This document shows, piece by piece, positions 22,948 to 32,201 of a DNA stretch of 35,357 nt. Source of the DNA: JBMYZL01 sp965661765. Its GTDB lineage: Bacteria > Bacteroidota > Bacteroidia > Flavobacteriales_D > Sanyastnellaceae. Under the pieces are notes generated by a model that saw only the letters and a list, made by a program, of their open reading frames with translations, ran no database searches and was not told the DNA's origin. A program made the position numbers and the translations under genes. How positions within the stretch are numbered: position 1 is the stretch's first letter; every line of letters starts with the position of its first letter. Where the stretch lies: NCBI GenBank assembly GCA_965661765.1, contig CBFIFE010000027.1, positions 1-35,357 of the forward strand, read 5' to 3'.

Positions 22948-25900
22948 ATGTTTAACACGTTATCTAAGTGTTGCGGTGCCTTTGTTGCACTGTTGATGCT
23001 TCTAGGGTCCTACGGGACAACATCTGCACAGTGTGCAGCCGGCGAAAATGTCGGCATGCTGACTATCACCGACGGTGGCTTTCCCGAAGAGGTTTCATGG
23101 TCGATGGTCGACGCTGCAGGCACGACCTATGATGGGGCCGTCGGAACTTTCGAGTTGTGTGGCTTCGCGGAAGGTGCCTTCACGTTCACCGCGGTCGACA
23201 GCTACGGTGACGGTTGGAACGGTGCAACGGCTACCCTGACATGGAACGGTTATCCCGCCATGACCAGCTTCACATTCACCTCCGGAGGATCTGCTGACTT
23301 CAATGGTGTTGCTGCAGCAGCTTTGCCTGGCTGTACCGATCCAGAAGCGCTGAACTACGATCCGGCAGCAACAGAGGATGATGGCTCATGCAACTACCCC
23401 ACTTGCTTCGAGGAAAGTTCATTCTGTTATGGCAATGGTCTCAACAGCAGCATCGTTTTCACAGGCCAAGTGCCTGAAGGCGAAACGGCTTACATGTTGT
23501 TCACTGCCGGCGAGATTGAAGGCTTTTACGATCAAATCTATGTCTATGATGGTCTCTCCTTCGATGCAAACTTGTTGTATTCTGCTGGTGAAGGTGTTTT
23601 CGGCAATCAATCTGTCGCCGGCGCGTTCGTCGCATCGACAACGGGGATGATTGTCGTTATTATGGACTCTGACGGGTCGGGGTCCTGCTCGTCAACTAGC
23701 ACGATCAATCCCATAGAATACACCTTCGCTTGTGCGTTCCCAGGTTGTACAGACCCCTCCGCTTCCAATTATGATGCCAACGCCACGGAAGACGATGGTT
23801 CTTGTGAATATATCTATCCTGGATGTACAGATGCTGCGGCATGCAATTTCGACGAAACAGCGAATGAGGACGATGGTTCTTGCTGCTTCGGCAATTGCTT
23901 GACATTGCAGATGGTTGACAGTTTCGGAGACGGCTGGAATGGCAACACTTGGGTGTTGAGCGACTTGGAAGGCAACCAAATCACCACAGCAACCATTGCC
24001 AGTGGTGCGACGGGTACTTGGGCAGGATGCATCGAAGACGGTTGTTACGAGGTTTCCATGATCACTGGTTCCTGGACAGGTGAGGTTTCATGGGAGTTGT
24101 ACAATGGAGACGAATTGGTTCTTGCAGGAGGATCTCCTTACGGACCTGAGGCCCTGAGTTTGGGCGATCCCGGTTGTGTGTTCGGTTGCACAGACGCGAA
24201 TGCTTGCAACTTTGATGCAGCGAACAACTACGATGATGGCTCTTGTGATTACAGCTGCGTGGGTTGCATGGACACGACTGCAGCGAACTTTGACCCCAAC
24301 GCCACCATTGAGGGTGAAGGGTCTTGCGTTTACTGCGAGTCAGGCACTTATGTTGTGAATATTGAAATGACTGACGCGGCAGGTGATGGCTGGAATGGTG
24401 CAAACTACTTCCTGACAAACATCGGCACTGGTGACGTCATTGAAGGCAACTGGGACAACGCAGCGAACTACACAGGAGATGTTGCAACAGATTTCGCTTG
24501 TATCGAACTCGGCTGCTACAACTTCACAGTTGCTGGTGGAACGGCCGTTGGAGAAACTGGCTACACGGTTTCGGATCAGTTCGGAACGACTTACTTGACG
24601 GGTTCTGGAGCCATCGCACAGTTCGACATTGACTTCGGTTTGCTTGGAACTTGTGATTTTGAAGGCTGCACAGATCCATTCTGCTTCAATTACAACCCCT
24701 CTGTCACGATTGATGATGGTTCTTGCATTTGTCCTCCGCCTAACAACGAATTGGCATTGGCTGAGCCGGTGTTCTGCGGTGGGTCATTTTCTGGCAGCAT
24801 CGCCAATGCTTCTGATCCTGATGGTGTGATTGGCATCGATTTCCCAGGAACTGCTGTCACAACGGCAGGGGTTTGGTATGAATTCAACGCGCCTGCTGAC
24901 CAGGCCATCTTCATCGATCTTTGCGAGACAAGCTTCGCTGGTTTTGCTGAGCCGATTGGCGACACAAAGATTCACGTCTTCACCATGGACGAGGACGGCA
25001 ATTTGGTTGGATTGGTCGGCAACGATGACAGCTGTGGCTTGTTGTCCGCTGCTTCTTGGGTGGCAACAACAGGAACAGACTACTACATTCATGTGAGCCG
25101 CTTCAGTACATTCTCTGGAGGGATTGAGTTCGTTATGAATGTGGCGTGTGAGGACTGCGAAGCAGGAATCCCATTCAACGATTATTGTGAAAATGCGTTG
25201 CCTCAGGTGAACGGTGAAACATTCACAGGAACAACATGCTGCGCGTCTCCACCCAACTTGCCAAGCTTCGGTTCGGCGTTCAACACCAACTACGGCGTTT
25301 GGTTCACGTTCAACAGCTCGGATTATGACACGTTTGATTTTGATTTGACAAATGTGGACGGAGCGAGCTTGACATTGACCATTTATTTGGACGGAGGCGA
25401 TTGCTTGACGGTAGCAAGCAGTGCATTCGTAGGATGTGAATTCACGGGCACTTGTGCCGGATCGATTGAGGCCTTTACCGACCTGATTCCTGACACAGAT
25501 TACTATTTCGTTGTGGGCACAACAGAGCCCGCAGATTGTGGAAACTTTGAGTTCACAACAACAGGGGTCTACTTGGGTTGTACGGATGCTGCAGCGGACA
25601 ATTACGATGCGCAGGCGACGCAGGACAACGGCTCTTGTGTCTACACGGATACGCCGGTCAACGACCTCTGTGCTGACGCGATTGCATTGGAATGCAACAC
25701 TGGCTACATCGAAGGCTCAACAGGAAATGCAACAGCGGGAGGATACCCTGACGTGGTTTGCACACCTTGTGCAGCGGAAGAGAACAGTGCCTACATCGTC
25801 GTCGGTGGCGGTTCATGGGACGGTGAGATCTCTTGGAATTTGACCGATGCCGCAGGCAACGTTTACGAAGGTGCTGCGACGACGGGCCAGTGGCTCTGTG

Positions 25901-27561
25901 GCCTGGCTGAAGGAGACTTTACTTTCAATGGCATCGACAGCTTCGGTGACGGATGGAACGGTGGAACCGCTTCCTTGTACTGGAATGGCAACTTGGTCTT
26001 GGATGGTTTCACGGTGGCCACTGGAGCGGCTGCATCGACCACAGGTACTGCTGCCACGGATGGAACAGAAGAGTTGAGTTTCCCAGCCCTCGCAGGTGTT
26101 TGGTACACTTTTGAAGGCACTGGCGACCTCCACACCATCAACACGTGTGGGTCTGTCATCGATTCTCGTTTGCACATTTACTCGTCTACGGCTGGTTGTG
26201 ATGCCATGGAGTGCATTTATCAGAACGATGGTTCTTCAGGTGTCGTCAGCGAAAGCTTCGCTGGATGTGGCTTCTTTGATCAAGATGACGCGTTCGTTGA
26301 GCTTGTCTCAGAGGTTGGGGCAACGTACTACGTCATGGTTGGTTTTGATGATGACGGAATTGGATCGCACCAGATTGAATTGACATGTGAGCCGGCAATC
26401 TACGGATGCCAGATCTCAGCAGCATGCAACTACAACCCAGAAGCGAACATCGATTCCGGTGATTGCGAATACACATCATGTGCATGTGACGGCAACCCCG
26501 GTGGCGTCGCATTGGTCGTCGAGATGTATGATGCATTCGGAGACGGATGGTCTGGGGGCAACTCCGGATCCATGGGTGGCTATGAGGTGACGACAGTGGA
26601 TGGCACAGTCGTGTTGACGGGCACGCTTGAAGAGGCGGTTTATCAGGTGGATGAAGACAACTTCGATGGCCCAGAGTTTGGTTTGGATGTTGCTTGTCTC
26701 GATCCCGGATGCTACAACTTCGTGTTCACTGGGGCTGACGCTTGGTCCGATGAACAGTCTTGGGTTGTTACGGATGGGGTGATGGAAATCATCAGCGGCG
26801 CTCCTACGGCAAACGGTGCGGTCGAGTCCACACCATTTGGATTGGGCGATGCAGTATGTGGTTGCACGGATGACTTCGCTTGCAACTATGACCCTGCGGC
26901 CGACAGCGACAATGGCACTTGCGAATACGAGACCTGTGCAGGATGTACCGACGACACGGCTTGCAACTATGATCCAGAAGCAACCATCGAAGACGGCACT
27001 TGCAATTACGGTGTGCCTGTAACCATTGACATGGTGGACTCTTGGGGTGATGGCTGGAACGGCAACCAAATCGTGATCTCGGATCTCGATGGAAACGTTG
27101 TGATTCAGACAACAATCCAGACTGGAGCTTCTTTGGTCGAGACGTACTGCATCGAGCCTGGTTGTTACGTTGTGAGCATGATTGAAGGCAGCTTTGCTGG
27201 AGAGGTATCGTGGACAATCTCCGGCATCTTCGGAGGAGCCATCAGCGGTGGGTCTCCTTATGAGCCTTCGAACATCAGTGTGGGTGGCAACAACTGCATC
27301 GTCGGTTGTACAGTTGCGTGTGCTTGCAACTACAACCCAGATGCAAACTTGCCTGACTTCGATTCTTGCAGCTTTGACGATTGCTCTGGCTGTACGTATG
27401 TCGATGCGACAAACTACACAGAAGGCGCAGTGGCTGATGATGGTTCTTGTGTCTTTGACACGGCAAACCCTTGTCCTGCTGACTTGAACGAAGATGGTTC
27501 GGTGACCACAACGGACTTGCTCCAATTCTTGGGTGCATTCGGTTCTGTTTGTCCGAACTGA
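22948..27561 (+). CDS. Giant secreted Cys-rich surface protein with 12 DDGSC modules and EF-hand tail
   Basis: A 1537-residue, very acidic exported protein (signal peptide MFNTLSKCCGAFVALLMLLG through TSAQ). It is a mosaic. Twelve short modules follow the pattern GCTDxxAxNYDPxAxxDDGSC. Six copies of a domain marked by (S/A)xGDGWNG lie at about residues 84, 325, 475, 997, 1194 and 1365. There is a CUB-like region (about 160-265, FYDQIYVYDGLS), and there are pre-peptidase-C-like beta domains (about 610-735, 745-875 and 1030-1145). The last roughly 30 residues, PCPADLNEDGSVTTTDLLQF and on to a final cysteine, contain a dockerin-like EF-hand loop and recur in the next gene. Location outside the cell or on the outer membrane is expected; adhesion or matrix function is inference. 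It has a promoter with a long leader and a strong hairpin terminator, consistent with a well-expressed single-gene unit. Confidence 0.85.
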   Translation: MFNTLSKCCGAFVALLMLLGSYGTTSAQCAAGENVGMLTITDGGFPEEVSWSMVDAAGTTYDGAVGTFELCGFAEGAFTFTAVDSYGDGWNGATATLTWNGYPAMTSFTFTSGGSADFNGVAAAALPGCTDPEALNYDPAATEDDGSCNYPTCFEESSFCYGNGLNSSIVFTGQVPEGETAYMLFTAGEIEGFYDQIYVYDGLSFDANLLYSAGEGVFGNQSVAGAFVASTTGMIVVIMDSDGSGSCSSTSTINPIEYTFACAFPGCTDPSASNYDANATEDDGSCEYIYPGCTDAAACNFDETANEDDGSCCFGNCLTLQMVDSFGDGWNGNTWVLSDLEGNQITTATIASGATGTWAGCIEDGCYEVSMITGSWTGEVSWELYNGDELVLAGGSPYGPEALSLGDPGCVFGCTDANACNFDAANNYDDGSCDYSCVGCMDTTAANFDPNATIEGEGSCVYCESGTYVVNIEMTDAAGDGWNGANYFLTNIGTGDVIEGNWDNAANYTGDVATDFACIELGCYNFTVAGGTAVGETGYTVSDQFGTTYLTGSGAIAQFDIDFGLLGTCDFEGCTDPFCFNYNPSVTIDDGSCICPPPNNELALAEPVFCGGSFSGSIANASDPDGVIGIDFPGTAVTTAGVWYEFNAPADQAIFIDLCETSFAGFAEPIGDTKIHVFTMDEDGNLVGLVGNDDSCGLLSAASWVATTGTDYYIHVSRFSTFSGGIEFVMNVACEDCEAGIPFNDYCENALPQVNGETFTGTTCCASPPNLPSFGSAFNTNYGVWFTFNSSDYDTFDFDLTNVDGASLTLTIYLDGGDCLTVASSAFVGCEFTGTCAGSIEAFTDLIPDTDYYFVVGTTEPADCGNFEFTTTGVYLGCTDAAADNYDAQATQDNGSCVYTDTPVNDLCADAIALECNTGYIEGSTGNATAGGYPDVVCTPCAAEENSAYIVVGGGSWDGEISWNLTDAAGNVYEGAATTGQWLCGLAEGDFTFNGIDSFGDGWNGGTASLYWNGNLVLDGFTVATGAAASTTGTAATDGTEELSFPALAGVWYTFEGTGDLHTINTCGSVIDSRLHIYSSTAGCDAMECIYQNDGSSGVVSESFAGCGFFDQDDAFVELVSEVGATYYVMVGFDDDGIGSHQIELTCEPAIYGCQISAACNYNPEANIDSGDCEYTSCACDGNPGGVALVVEMYDAFGDGWSGGNSGSMGGYEVTTVDGTVVLTGTLEEAVYQVDEDNFDGPEFGLDVACLDPGCYNFVFTGADAWSDEQSWVVTDGVMEIISGAPTANGAVESTPFGLGDAVCGCTDDFACNYDPAADSDNGTCEYETCAGCTDDTACNYDPEATIEDGTCNYGVPVTIDMVDSWGDGWNGNQIVISDLDGNVVIQTTIQTGASLVETYCIEPGCYVVSMIEGSFAGEVSWTISGIFGGAISGGSPYEPSNISVGGNNCIVGCTVACACNYNPDANLPDFDSCSFDDCSGCTYVDATNYTEGAVADDGSCVFDTANPCPADLNEDGSVTTTDLLQFLGAFGSVCPN

Positions 27562-27583
27562 TCCTGAAGTGACATGAATGGGG

Positions 27584-27616
27584 AAGCCCGGTGCGCAAGC
27601 ACCGGGCTTTTCTTTT
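27584..27616 (+). terminator. Rho-independent terminator after the giant surface protein
   Basis: An 11-bp perfect stem (AAGCCCGGTGC / GCACCGGGCTT) with a GCAA tetraloop is followed by TTCTTTT. It begins 22 nt after the TGA stop. This is a conventional terminator, in contrast to the G-rich arrays at other gene ends. Confidence 0.92.
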
Positions 27617-27691
27617 GGAGCCTATTTCATTTTAACGTATTTTTCATTACCTGCTTGGATTGTTGCTGACACGGCCATTTTTTGATTATCG

Positions 27692-29479
27692 ATGGGAATT
27701 GGCAAAGGCGTTTTGTGTGCTTTGTGGGCGATGTTGCCTGTGTATGTGATGCATGCGCAGTTCATTGATGTTTCGTCGCCGATGGTGATTGAGTCCGGTC
27801 ACACCGGTGGATACCTTGGGCACGGCGTGAGCATGGCGGATTTTTCAGGTGATGGGGTGGATGACCTGACCTTGGTGGATTGGGAGGGCAATGTCCACGC
27901 CTATTTGGGCGCATCGACGGGGTTTGTGCCCTTTGAGCTGCCAGTAGTTGCTTCTGATGGAAACGAAGCCAAATGCGTGTTGTGGGCGGATATTGACAAT
28001 GATGGGGATTCGGATTTGTTCATCACCTACCGCCTGGCGCCCAATCGAATGTGGCTGAATGAAGGTGGGTTTGAATTCGTGGAAGTGTCTGAGACATGTG
28101 GCATTGATCAGGCTCCACGGCGGTCCTATGGTGCGAGTTTCGGCGACTATGACAACGATGGCTTCCTTGACTTGTTTGTGGCCGATTACAATTGGGTGAC
28201 CGATGAACCCCGCAATGAGTTGTACCACAACAATGGGGACGGCACGTTCACGGATGTGACGTTCACGAGCGGATTGGGTGGCGAGTACATCCAGAGTTTT
28301 CAAGGTCAATGGGTGGATTTCAATGAAGATGGGCTTCTGGATTTGTTTGTGATTGTTGACCGTGTGATTTATCCCAACCTGTATTTTGTGAATCAGGGTG
28401 ATGGGACGTTTGTGGAGTCCGCAGCCGAATTTGGCCTGGATTTTATGATCAATGCCATGAGCACGTCAGTCGCCGATTTTGATCGGGACAATGACTTGGA
28501 CGTCTACGTTGTAGGTGCACAATTTGACCAAAACCGTTTGATGGTCAATGATGGCGATGGCCACTTCGAATGGTTCGAGCCCACCGCTGGCGATGACTTG
28601 CATGTGAATCTGCTGTCGTGGGCGGCGAATTGGATCGATTACAACAACGACGGATGGGAAGACTTGTACGTGAACACAGGCTACAGCACTTATACGGAAT
28701 ATCCCCAAGTATTTGAGCAGTATGAATACGTGCCGCAGCAGTTCTTTCGGAATTCTGGTGGTGGTGTCTTTTGGCAAGCGAACAACTTGTTGCCTGATGA
28801 TGACCAGCTCTCCTTTAGTTCGGCTACCGGGGATTGGAACGCTGACGGCTATTTGGATTTGGTTTCCAACCAAGTTGGAGACGTCGCACTCATGCTGGAG
28901 TCCACACCCGTCGAGGGTCACTTTCTGCGGGTGAGGCCGGTGGGCACTGTCAGCAATCGCGACGGGATCGGGACCAAGTTTCGGGCGTGGGTCAATGGCA
29001 TGGTCAGTTATCAGATGTCTTTTTGTGGTGAGAATTACATGGGCCAGAACAGCCGCTGGGAGCATTTCGGTCTGGGCGAAGCTTTGCAGGTGGACAGCCT
29101 TGAAGTGACTTGGTCTTCGGGCATTGTGGATGTCTACTACGATTTGCCGGCAGATTCGTCGTTTGTCGTGACCGAAGGGGAGACCACCGAGGTGCCCAAT
29201 CCATGCGAAGGAGAGGGTTTGGGTTGCTTGGGCTGCACGTATGAGGAGGCGTGCAATTTCGATTCGAACGCTTTGATGGATGACGGATCCTGCGATTTTG
29301 AATGCCTCTACGACAATACGGTTTGTGGTCCGGGCACTTATTGGAACCCCGAGACTTCGCAATGTGTTGTTGTGTTGATGTACGATCCTTGTCCAAGCGA
29401 CATCAACATGGATGGTGCTGTCACCATGACAGATCTGCTGTTGATGCTTGTGAATTTCGGAACGTACTGCCCTGAGTAA
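27692..29479 (+). CDS. Secreted FG-GAP/VCBS protein with ASPIC/UnbV domain, DDGSC module and EF-hand tail
   Basis: A 595-residue exported protein (signal peptide MGIGKGVLCALWAMLPVYVM through HAQ). Seven calcium-binding FG-GAP-type loops are visible (DFSGDGVDDL, DIDNDGDSDLF, DYDNDGFLDLF, DFNEDGLLDLF, DFDRDNDLDVY, DYNNDGWEDLY, DWNADGYLDLV), which should form a beta-propeller. An ASPIC/UnbV-like region follows (NRDGIGTKFRAWVNG ... HFGLGEA), then one DDGSC module (GCTYEEACNFDSNALMDDGS) and the tail DPCPSDINMDGAVTMTDLLL ending FGTYCPE. The tail is homologous in pattern to that of the gene before it, so the two proteins probably share an export or attachment route. It ends tail to tail with the MORN-type gene, 11 nt apart. 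Ligand unknown. Confidence 0.87.
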   Translation: MGIGKGVLCALWAMLPVYVMHAQFIDVSSPMVIESGHTGGYLGHGVSMADFSGDGVDDLTLVDWEGNVHAYLGASTGFVPFELPVVASDGNEAKCVLWADIDNDGDSDLFITYRLAPNRMWLNEGGFEFVEVSETCGIDQAPRRSYGASFGDYDNDGFLDLFVADYNWVTDEPRNELYHNNGDGTFTDVTFTSGLGGEYIQSFQGQWVDFNEDGLLDLFVIVDRVIYPNLYFVNQGDGTFVESAAEFGLDFMINAMSTSVADFDRDNDLDVYVVGAQFDQNRLMVNDGDGHFEWFEPTAGDDLHVNLLSWAANWIDYNNDGWEDLYVNTGYSTYTEYPQVFEQYEYVPQQFFRNSGGGVFWQANNLLPDDDQLSFSSATGDWNADGYLDLVSNQVGDVALMLESTPVEGHFLRVRPVGTVSNRDGIGTKFRAWVNGMVSYQMSFCGENYMGQNSRWEHFGLGEALQVDSLEVTWSSGIVDVYYDLPADSSFVVTEGETTEVPNPCEGEGLGCLGCTYEEACNFDSNALMDDGSCDFECLYDNTVCGPGTYWNPETSQCVVVLMYDPCPSDINMDGAVTMTDLLLMLVNFGTYCPE

Positions 29480-29490
29480 AGGAAAGGCGG

Positions 29491-31446
29491 TCAATCACTT
29501 TGCAGGCTTGCTGCTGGTGGTTGTTCGATGGTGATCAGTGCGCTTCCCGGCATGGGAAAGCCAAACCTGGTGCCGGGCCGAATCACCAGGCTTCTCTGCA
29601 GAGCCGCCAGGCCAAGGGACAAGGCAAATTCGCTTTCTGCAAATCGTGATCGGAGCTGAACGGCGTGTCCACTGACATCCCATTGGACTTCGAAGCCAGC
29701 TGCCCCGTGCCCGTCAAGCGCGGATTTCCAGGCCATTTCCCAGTCGCTGTTGCCGTGTCGCCCGTCCTGATTGCCAACGTCCAGCGAGAAGCCCGCCGCA
29801 ACATGTGGCGCCTCCGACCACGGCCATGGCCAATCGCCTCGTTCTGGATTTGCCCAGCTGCCCATTGCCACCTTGGGGCCAGGGGCGTTTTGGGGCGGCA
29901 GGCCACGCGTTGCCTCCCAACCATCGGGGGATTCGTGGTATTCCGACCGATGGGTCACCCGGCCCCAAGGGTTGCGGGTCTCCCAAGTCCCTCGTCTGGC
30001 GCCACGTTCGTATTGCCCAGTTTGTAGGGACGCCCCCCGATGAAAAGTCTGGTAAGCGCCATCGGGCACGCCGGCGGACCAGGAGAGGATTTGGGTTGTG
30101 TCGCCATATGTGTCATAACGGATCGCCTTCCCCTCGAGCCGACCATTGCATGACCGGTAGCAGTCCGTGGTTGCCCCGTTCAAGCCGATGGTCTCCACCG
30201 TCCAACACGCCCTAGCTTCATCCTCCGCGTCTACTGTCGCCCGCCTCTCCAATCGCCCTGTGACTTCATAGACAAGCCAAGTTCCCGTTGGGCGACCCTG
30301 GAGGTACTGGCCCTCGATTTGCTTTCGGCCGTTGGGCATGAAGAGGACCGTGGGCCCGTGCCGCAAGTTGTGCAAGTACTGGGTCTGCTCGGCGATGGAG
30401 CCGGTGATGTGGCGGTGTTGGATTTGGCCTGAACCCGTGAGCGGCGACCACCCCTCCGAAGCAGGTTGCCCTTGCCCTTTCACATCCCCCTCCCGCCGTC
30501 CGAAAGCATCCGCGGCCAGCTTCACCACCTGCAGCAAGGTGTCCCCGTGCCAAACCGTGTGCTCCATCATCGCGCCCATCGCGCTGTACCGGCGAAAGCT
30601 TCCCCAGCGAATCCACCGGCCACCAGCGGCGAGCGCTTCGTCCGTCCACTGAACGAACAGGTGTTCTGCTGGCACGGCGAGCAGCAGGCGCATTCGGGGT
30701 TCTTGCGCCGGATCGAAGCCCGACGGCCAGTGTTGTCCTGCGATGGGCTTCTCCGCAGGTGGTGCCGTTTGCCAGCGGAGGGTTCGTTCTGCAAGCAGGG
30801 TTCCGGCGGAAGAGAACACCCGTTCCTGCATCAGCGTGGGATCCATCAGCTCGCGACTTAGCAGCGAGTCTCCGCTCGGGCTTGTGAGGTGCAGGTGATC
30901 GTCGGTCCATTTGGCCCAAACCCGCTCATCATCGCTCATCCGCGCATGGAAGGACTGCCAAACCCCAACCGGCCGCCCGCCAGCAAACTCGCTCTCAGCC
31001 TGGCGGCGCCCATCTGGATAACGATACACCCAGGTTCCCTCCGGGCGGCCGCCGGCAAACCATCCCTCCGACAGCACCGCCTCGGTTTGAAGGTGATGCG
31101 TTCGCCAGCGGCCCTCCTTGCGCCCCCCCGCGAATTGACCTTCCAACCACTTGCGCCCGGCCACCCGCGCCAGGAACGGCCCTTCGAGCATTCCAGAATC
31201 CGCGGGATTGTGATGGTAGGTGATGTGTACGTCGTCTGGCCGTCCCCAATGGGCAGGAATGGGGTCGGAAGGGGGGAGCGGCTGGGTTTGGCCGAAGGCC
31301 GATGAAATGCCGCAATGCCCAATCCCTGCAAGCCCCCCAAGTCCCAAAATGGATGCCACAGTCAGCGCTGAGAACAGCCTGCTCGCCGTAAATTGCAGGC
31401 GCATCCCGTCGCAGGGCAGGGCTTTCAGCAGCGGCGGTTTCTTCAT
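29491..31446 (-). CDS. Secreted YwqK/MORN-repeat protein
   Basis: About 651 residues with an N-terminal hydrophobic export segment (LFSALTVASILGLGGLAGIG). Several short repeats follow with the pattern WxxGxxxGxW and G(R/K)(R/P)xGxW, for example EGQFAGGRKEGRWRTHHL, SEGWFAGGRPEGTWVYRYPD, ESEFAGGRPVGVWQSF, IEGQYLQGRPTGTWLVYE and TGQYERGARRGTWETRNPWG. These are MORN/YwqK-type beta-hairpin repeats, common in exported Bacteroidota proteins of unknown function; the 'antitoxin' label carried by the family is not supported by context. The start is uncertain: ATG at 31449, 31446 or 31404 all work, the last giving the tidiest signal peptide. It is divergent from the nitroreductase, with 19-22 bp between starts. 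Confidence 0.75.
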   Translation of the reverse strand: MKKPPLLKALPCDGMRLQFTASRLFSALTVASILGLGGLAGIGHCGISSAFGQTQPLPPSDPIPAHWGRPDDVHITYHHNPADSGMLEGPFLARVAGRKWLEGQFAGGRKEGRWRTHHLQTEAVLSEGWFAGGRPEGTWVYRYPDGRRQAESEFAGGRPVGVWQSFHARMSDDERVWAKWTDDHLHLTSPSGDSLLSRELMDPTLMQERVFSSAGTLLAERTLRWQTAPPAEKPIAGQHWPSGFDPAQEPRMRLLLAVPAEHLFVQWTDEALAAGGRWIRWGSFRRYSAMGAMMEHTVWHGDTLLQVVKLAADAFGRREGDVKGQGQPASEGWSPLTGSGQIQHRHITGSIAEQTQYLHNLRHGPTVLFMPNGRKQIEGQYLQGRPTGTWLVYEVTGRLERRATVDAEDEARACWTVETIGLNGATTDCYRSCNGRLEGKAIRYDTYGDTTQILSWSAGVPDGAYQTFHRGASLQTGQYERGARRGTWETRNPWGRVTHRSEYHESPDGWEATRGLPPQNAPGPKVAMGSWANPERGDWPWPWSEAPHVAAGFSLDVGNQDGRHGNSDWEMAWKSALDGHGAAGFEVQWDVSGHAVQLRSRFAESEFALSLGLAALQRSLVIRPGTRFGFPMPGSALITIEQPPAASLQSD

Positions 31447-31468
31447 CATTGGCAAATTACAACAGCCC

Positions 31469-32071
31469 ATGCGACACAACTTGAGTGATGTGACGGCCCT
31501 GATCCGTGACCGCCGCAGCATATCTCCGGAACAATTCTCCGACCGCCGGGTTCACAAAGAAATCTTGGAGGAAATCCTGACAAATGGCACTTGGGCGCCC
31601 ACGCATGGCATGACCCAGCCATGGCGTTTCACCGCGTACGTGGGGGAGGGCATGGCAGCCATCGGCCCGAAACTCGCGGAATGGTACGAGTCCTTTTCAG
31701 GCGATAAGTTCTCTCAGGCCAAATTCGAAAAGCTCCAAACCCGCGGCAAGCGCGTCACCGCCCTCGTCGCCGTGGGCATGGTCCCCGACCCCAACGGCCG
31801 CATCAAGGAACTCGAGGAAATCGAGGCGGTCGCTTGCGCCATCCAAAACATGGCCCTCACGGCCACCGGCTATGGCATCGGGGCCTTCTGGTCAACCCCC
31901 TCCTTCATCGCCCAACCGGAGGTTCGTTCCTTCGTCGGCCTGCCTGCCAATGGCCAACTCCTGGGCTTGGTCTACTTCGGCTACCCGGCTGGGGAATGGC
32001 CGATTTCTCACCGCAAACCTCTCGAATACGTGACGACTTGGGTGGAATCAACGGAAGTTGAACGAGGGTGA
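31469..32071 (+). CDS. Nitroreductase family protein (FMN-dependent)
   Basis: A 200-residue flavin reductase of the nitroreductase superfamily. It starts MRHNLSDVTALIRDRRSISP, with the FMN-phosphate-binding RRS (residues 14-16), then the family segment NGTWAPTHGMTQPWRF, a central IEAVACAIQNMALTATGYGIGAFW block, and a C-terminal GLVYFGYPAGEWP. It should reduce nitro or quinone compounds with NAD(P)H in the cytoplasm; the true substrate is unknown. The frame is open upstream to 31220 but that overlaps the divergent gene. The last residues (Glu-Arg-Gly) and the TGA stop are encoded by G-rich repeat units. Confidence 0.88.
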   Translation: MRHNLSDVTALIRDRRSISPEQFSDRRVHKEILEEILTNGTWAPTHGMTQPWRFTAYVGEGMAAIGPKLAEWYESFSGDKFSQAKFEKLQTRGKRVTALVAVGMVPDPNGRIKELEEIEAVACAIQNMALTATGYGIGAFWSTPSFIAQPEVRSFVGLPANGQLLGLVYFGYPAGEWPISHRKPLEYVTTWVESTEVERG

Positions 32072-32130
32072 CCAGGGTGACTAGGGAACGAGGGTGACCA
32101 GGGTGACTAGGGAACGAGGGGGGGGGAGTC
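32061..32130 (+). repeat. 9-nt G-rich array at the 3' end of the nitroreductase gene (array 4a)
   Basis: Read on the plus strand: GAGGGTGAC, CAGGGTGAC, TAGGGAAC, then the same 26-nt block again, then GAG followed by a run of G. It starts within the final codons of the nitroreductase gene, whose TGA stop is inside the first unit. The G-rich strand is plus here because the host gene is on plus, the opposite of the other arrays. A spacer of about 70 bp separates it from array 4b. Confidence 0.92.
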
Positions 32131-32201
32131 GATGGGTTTTGGGCGGCCGGGGCGTTGCACCTTTGGGTCCGGCGTCGTGCACGAGCAAGAATTCATCGCG
32201 G
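32131..32201. other. Spacer between two inward-facing arrays
   Basis: About 70 bp of unique sequence lying between arrays 4a and 4b. It contains a perfect 10-bp palindrome, TCGTGCACGA (about 32175-32184), and a GC-rich left half. No ORF or U-tract hairpin terminator is visible, although two genes converge here. Confidence 0.5.

Noticed and set aside
23300..27480. DNA-level tandem repeat through the DDGSC modules
   Set aside because: The modules are similar as protein but their codons are diverged and they are separated by other domains, so this is protein modularity, not a nucleotide repeat array.
29491..31446. Toxin-antitoxin system, because YwqK-type repeats are often labelled antitoxin
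   Set aside because: No toxin-like partner is adjacent, the protein is large and exported, and the label does not fit a secreted repeat protein.
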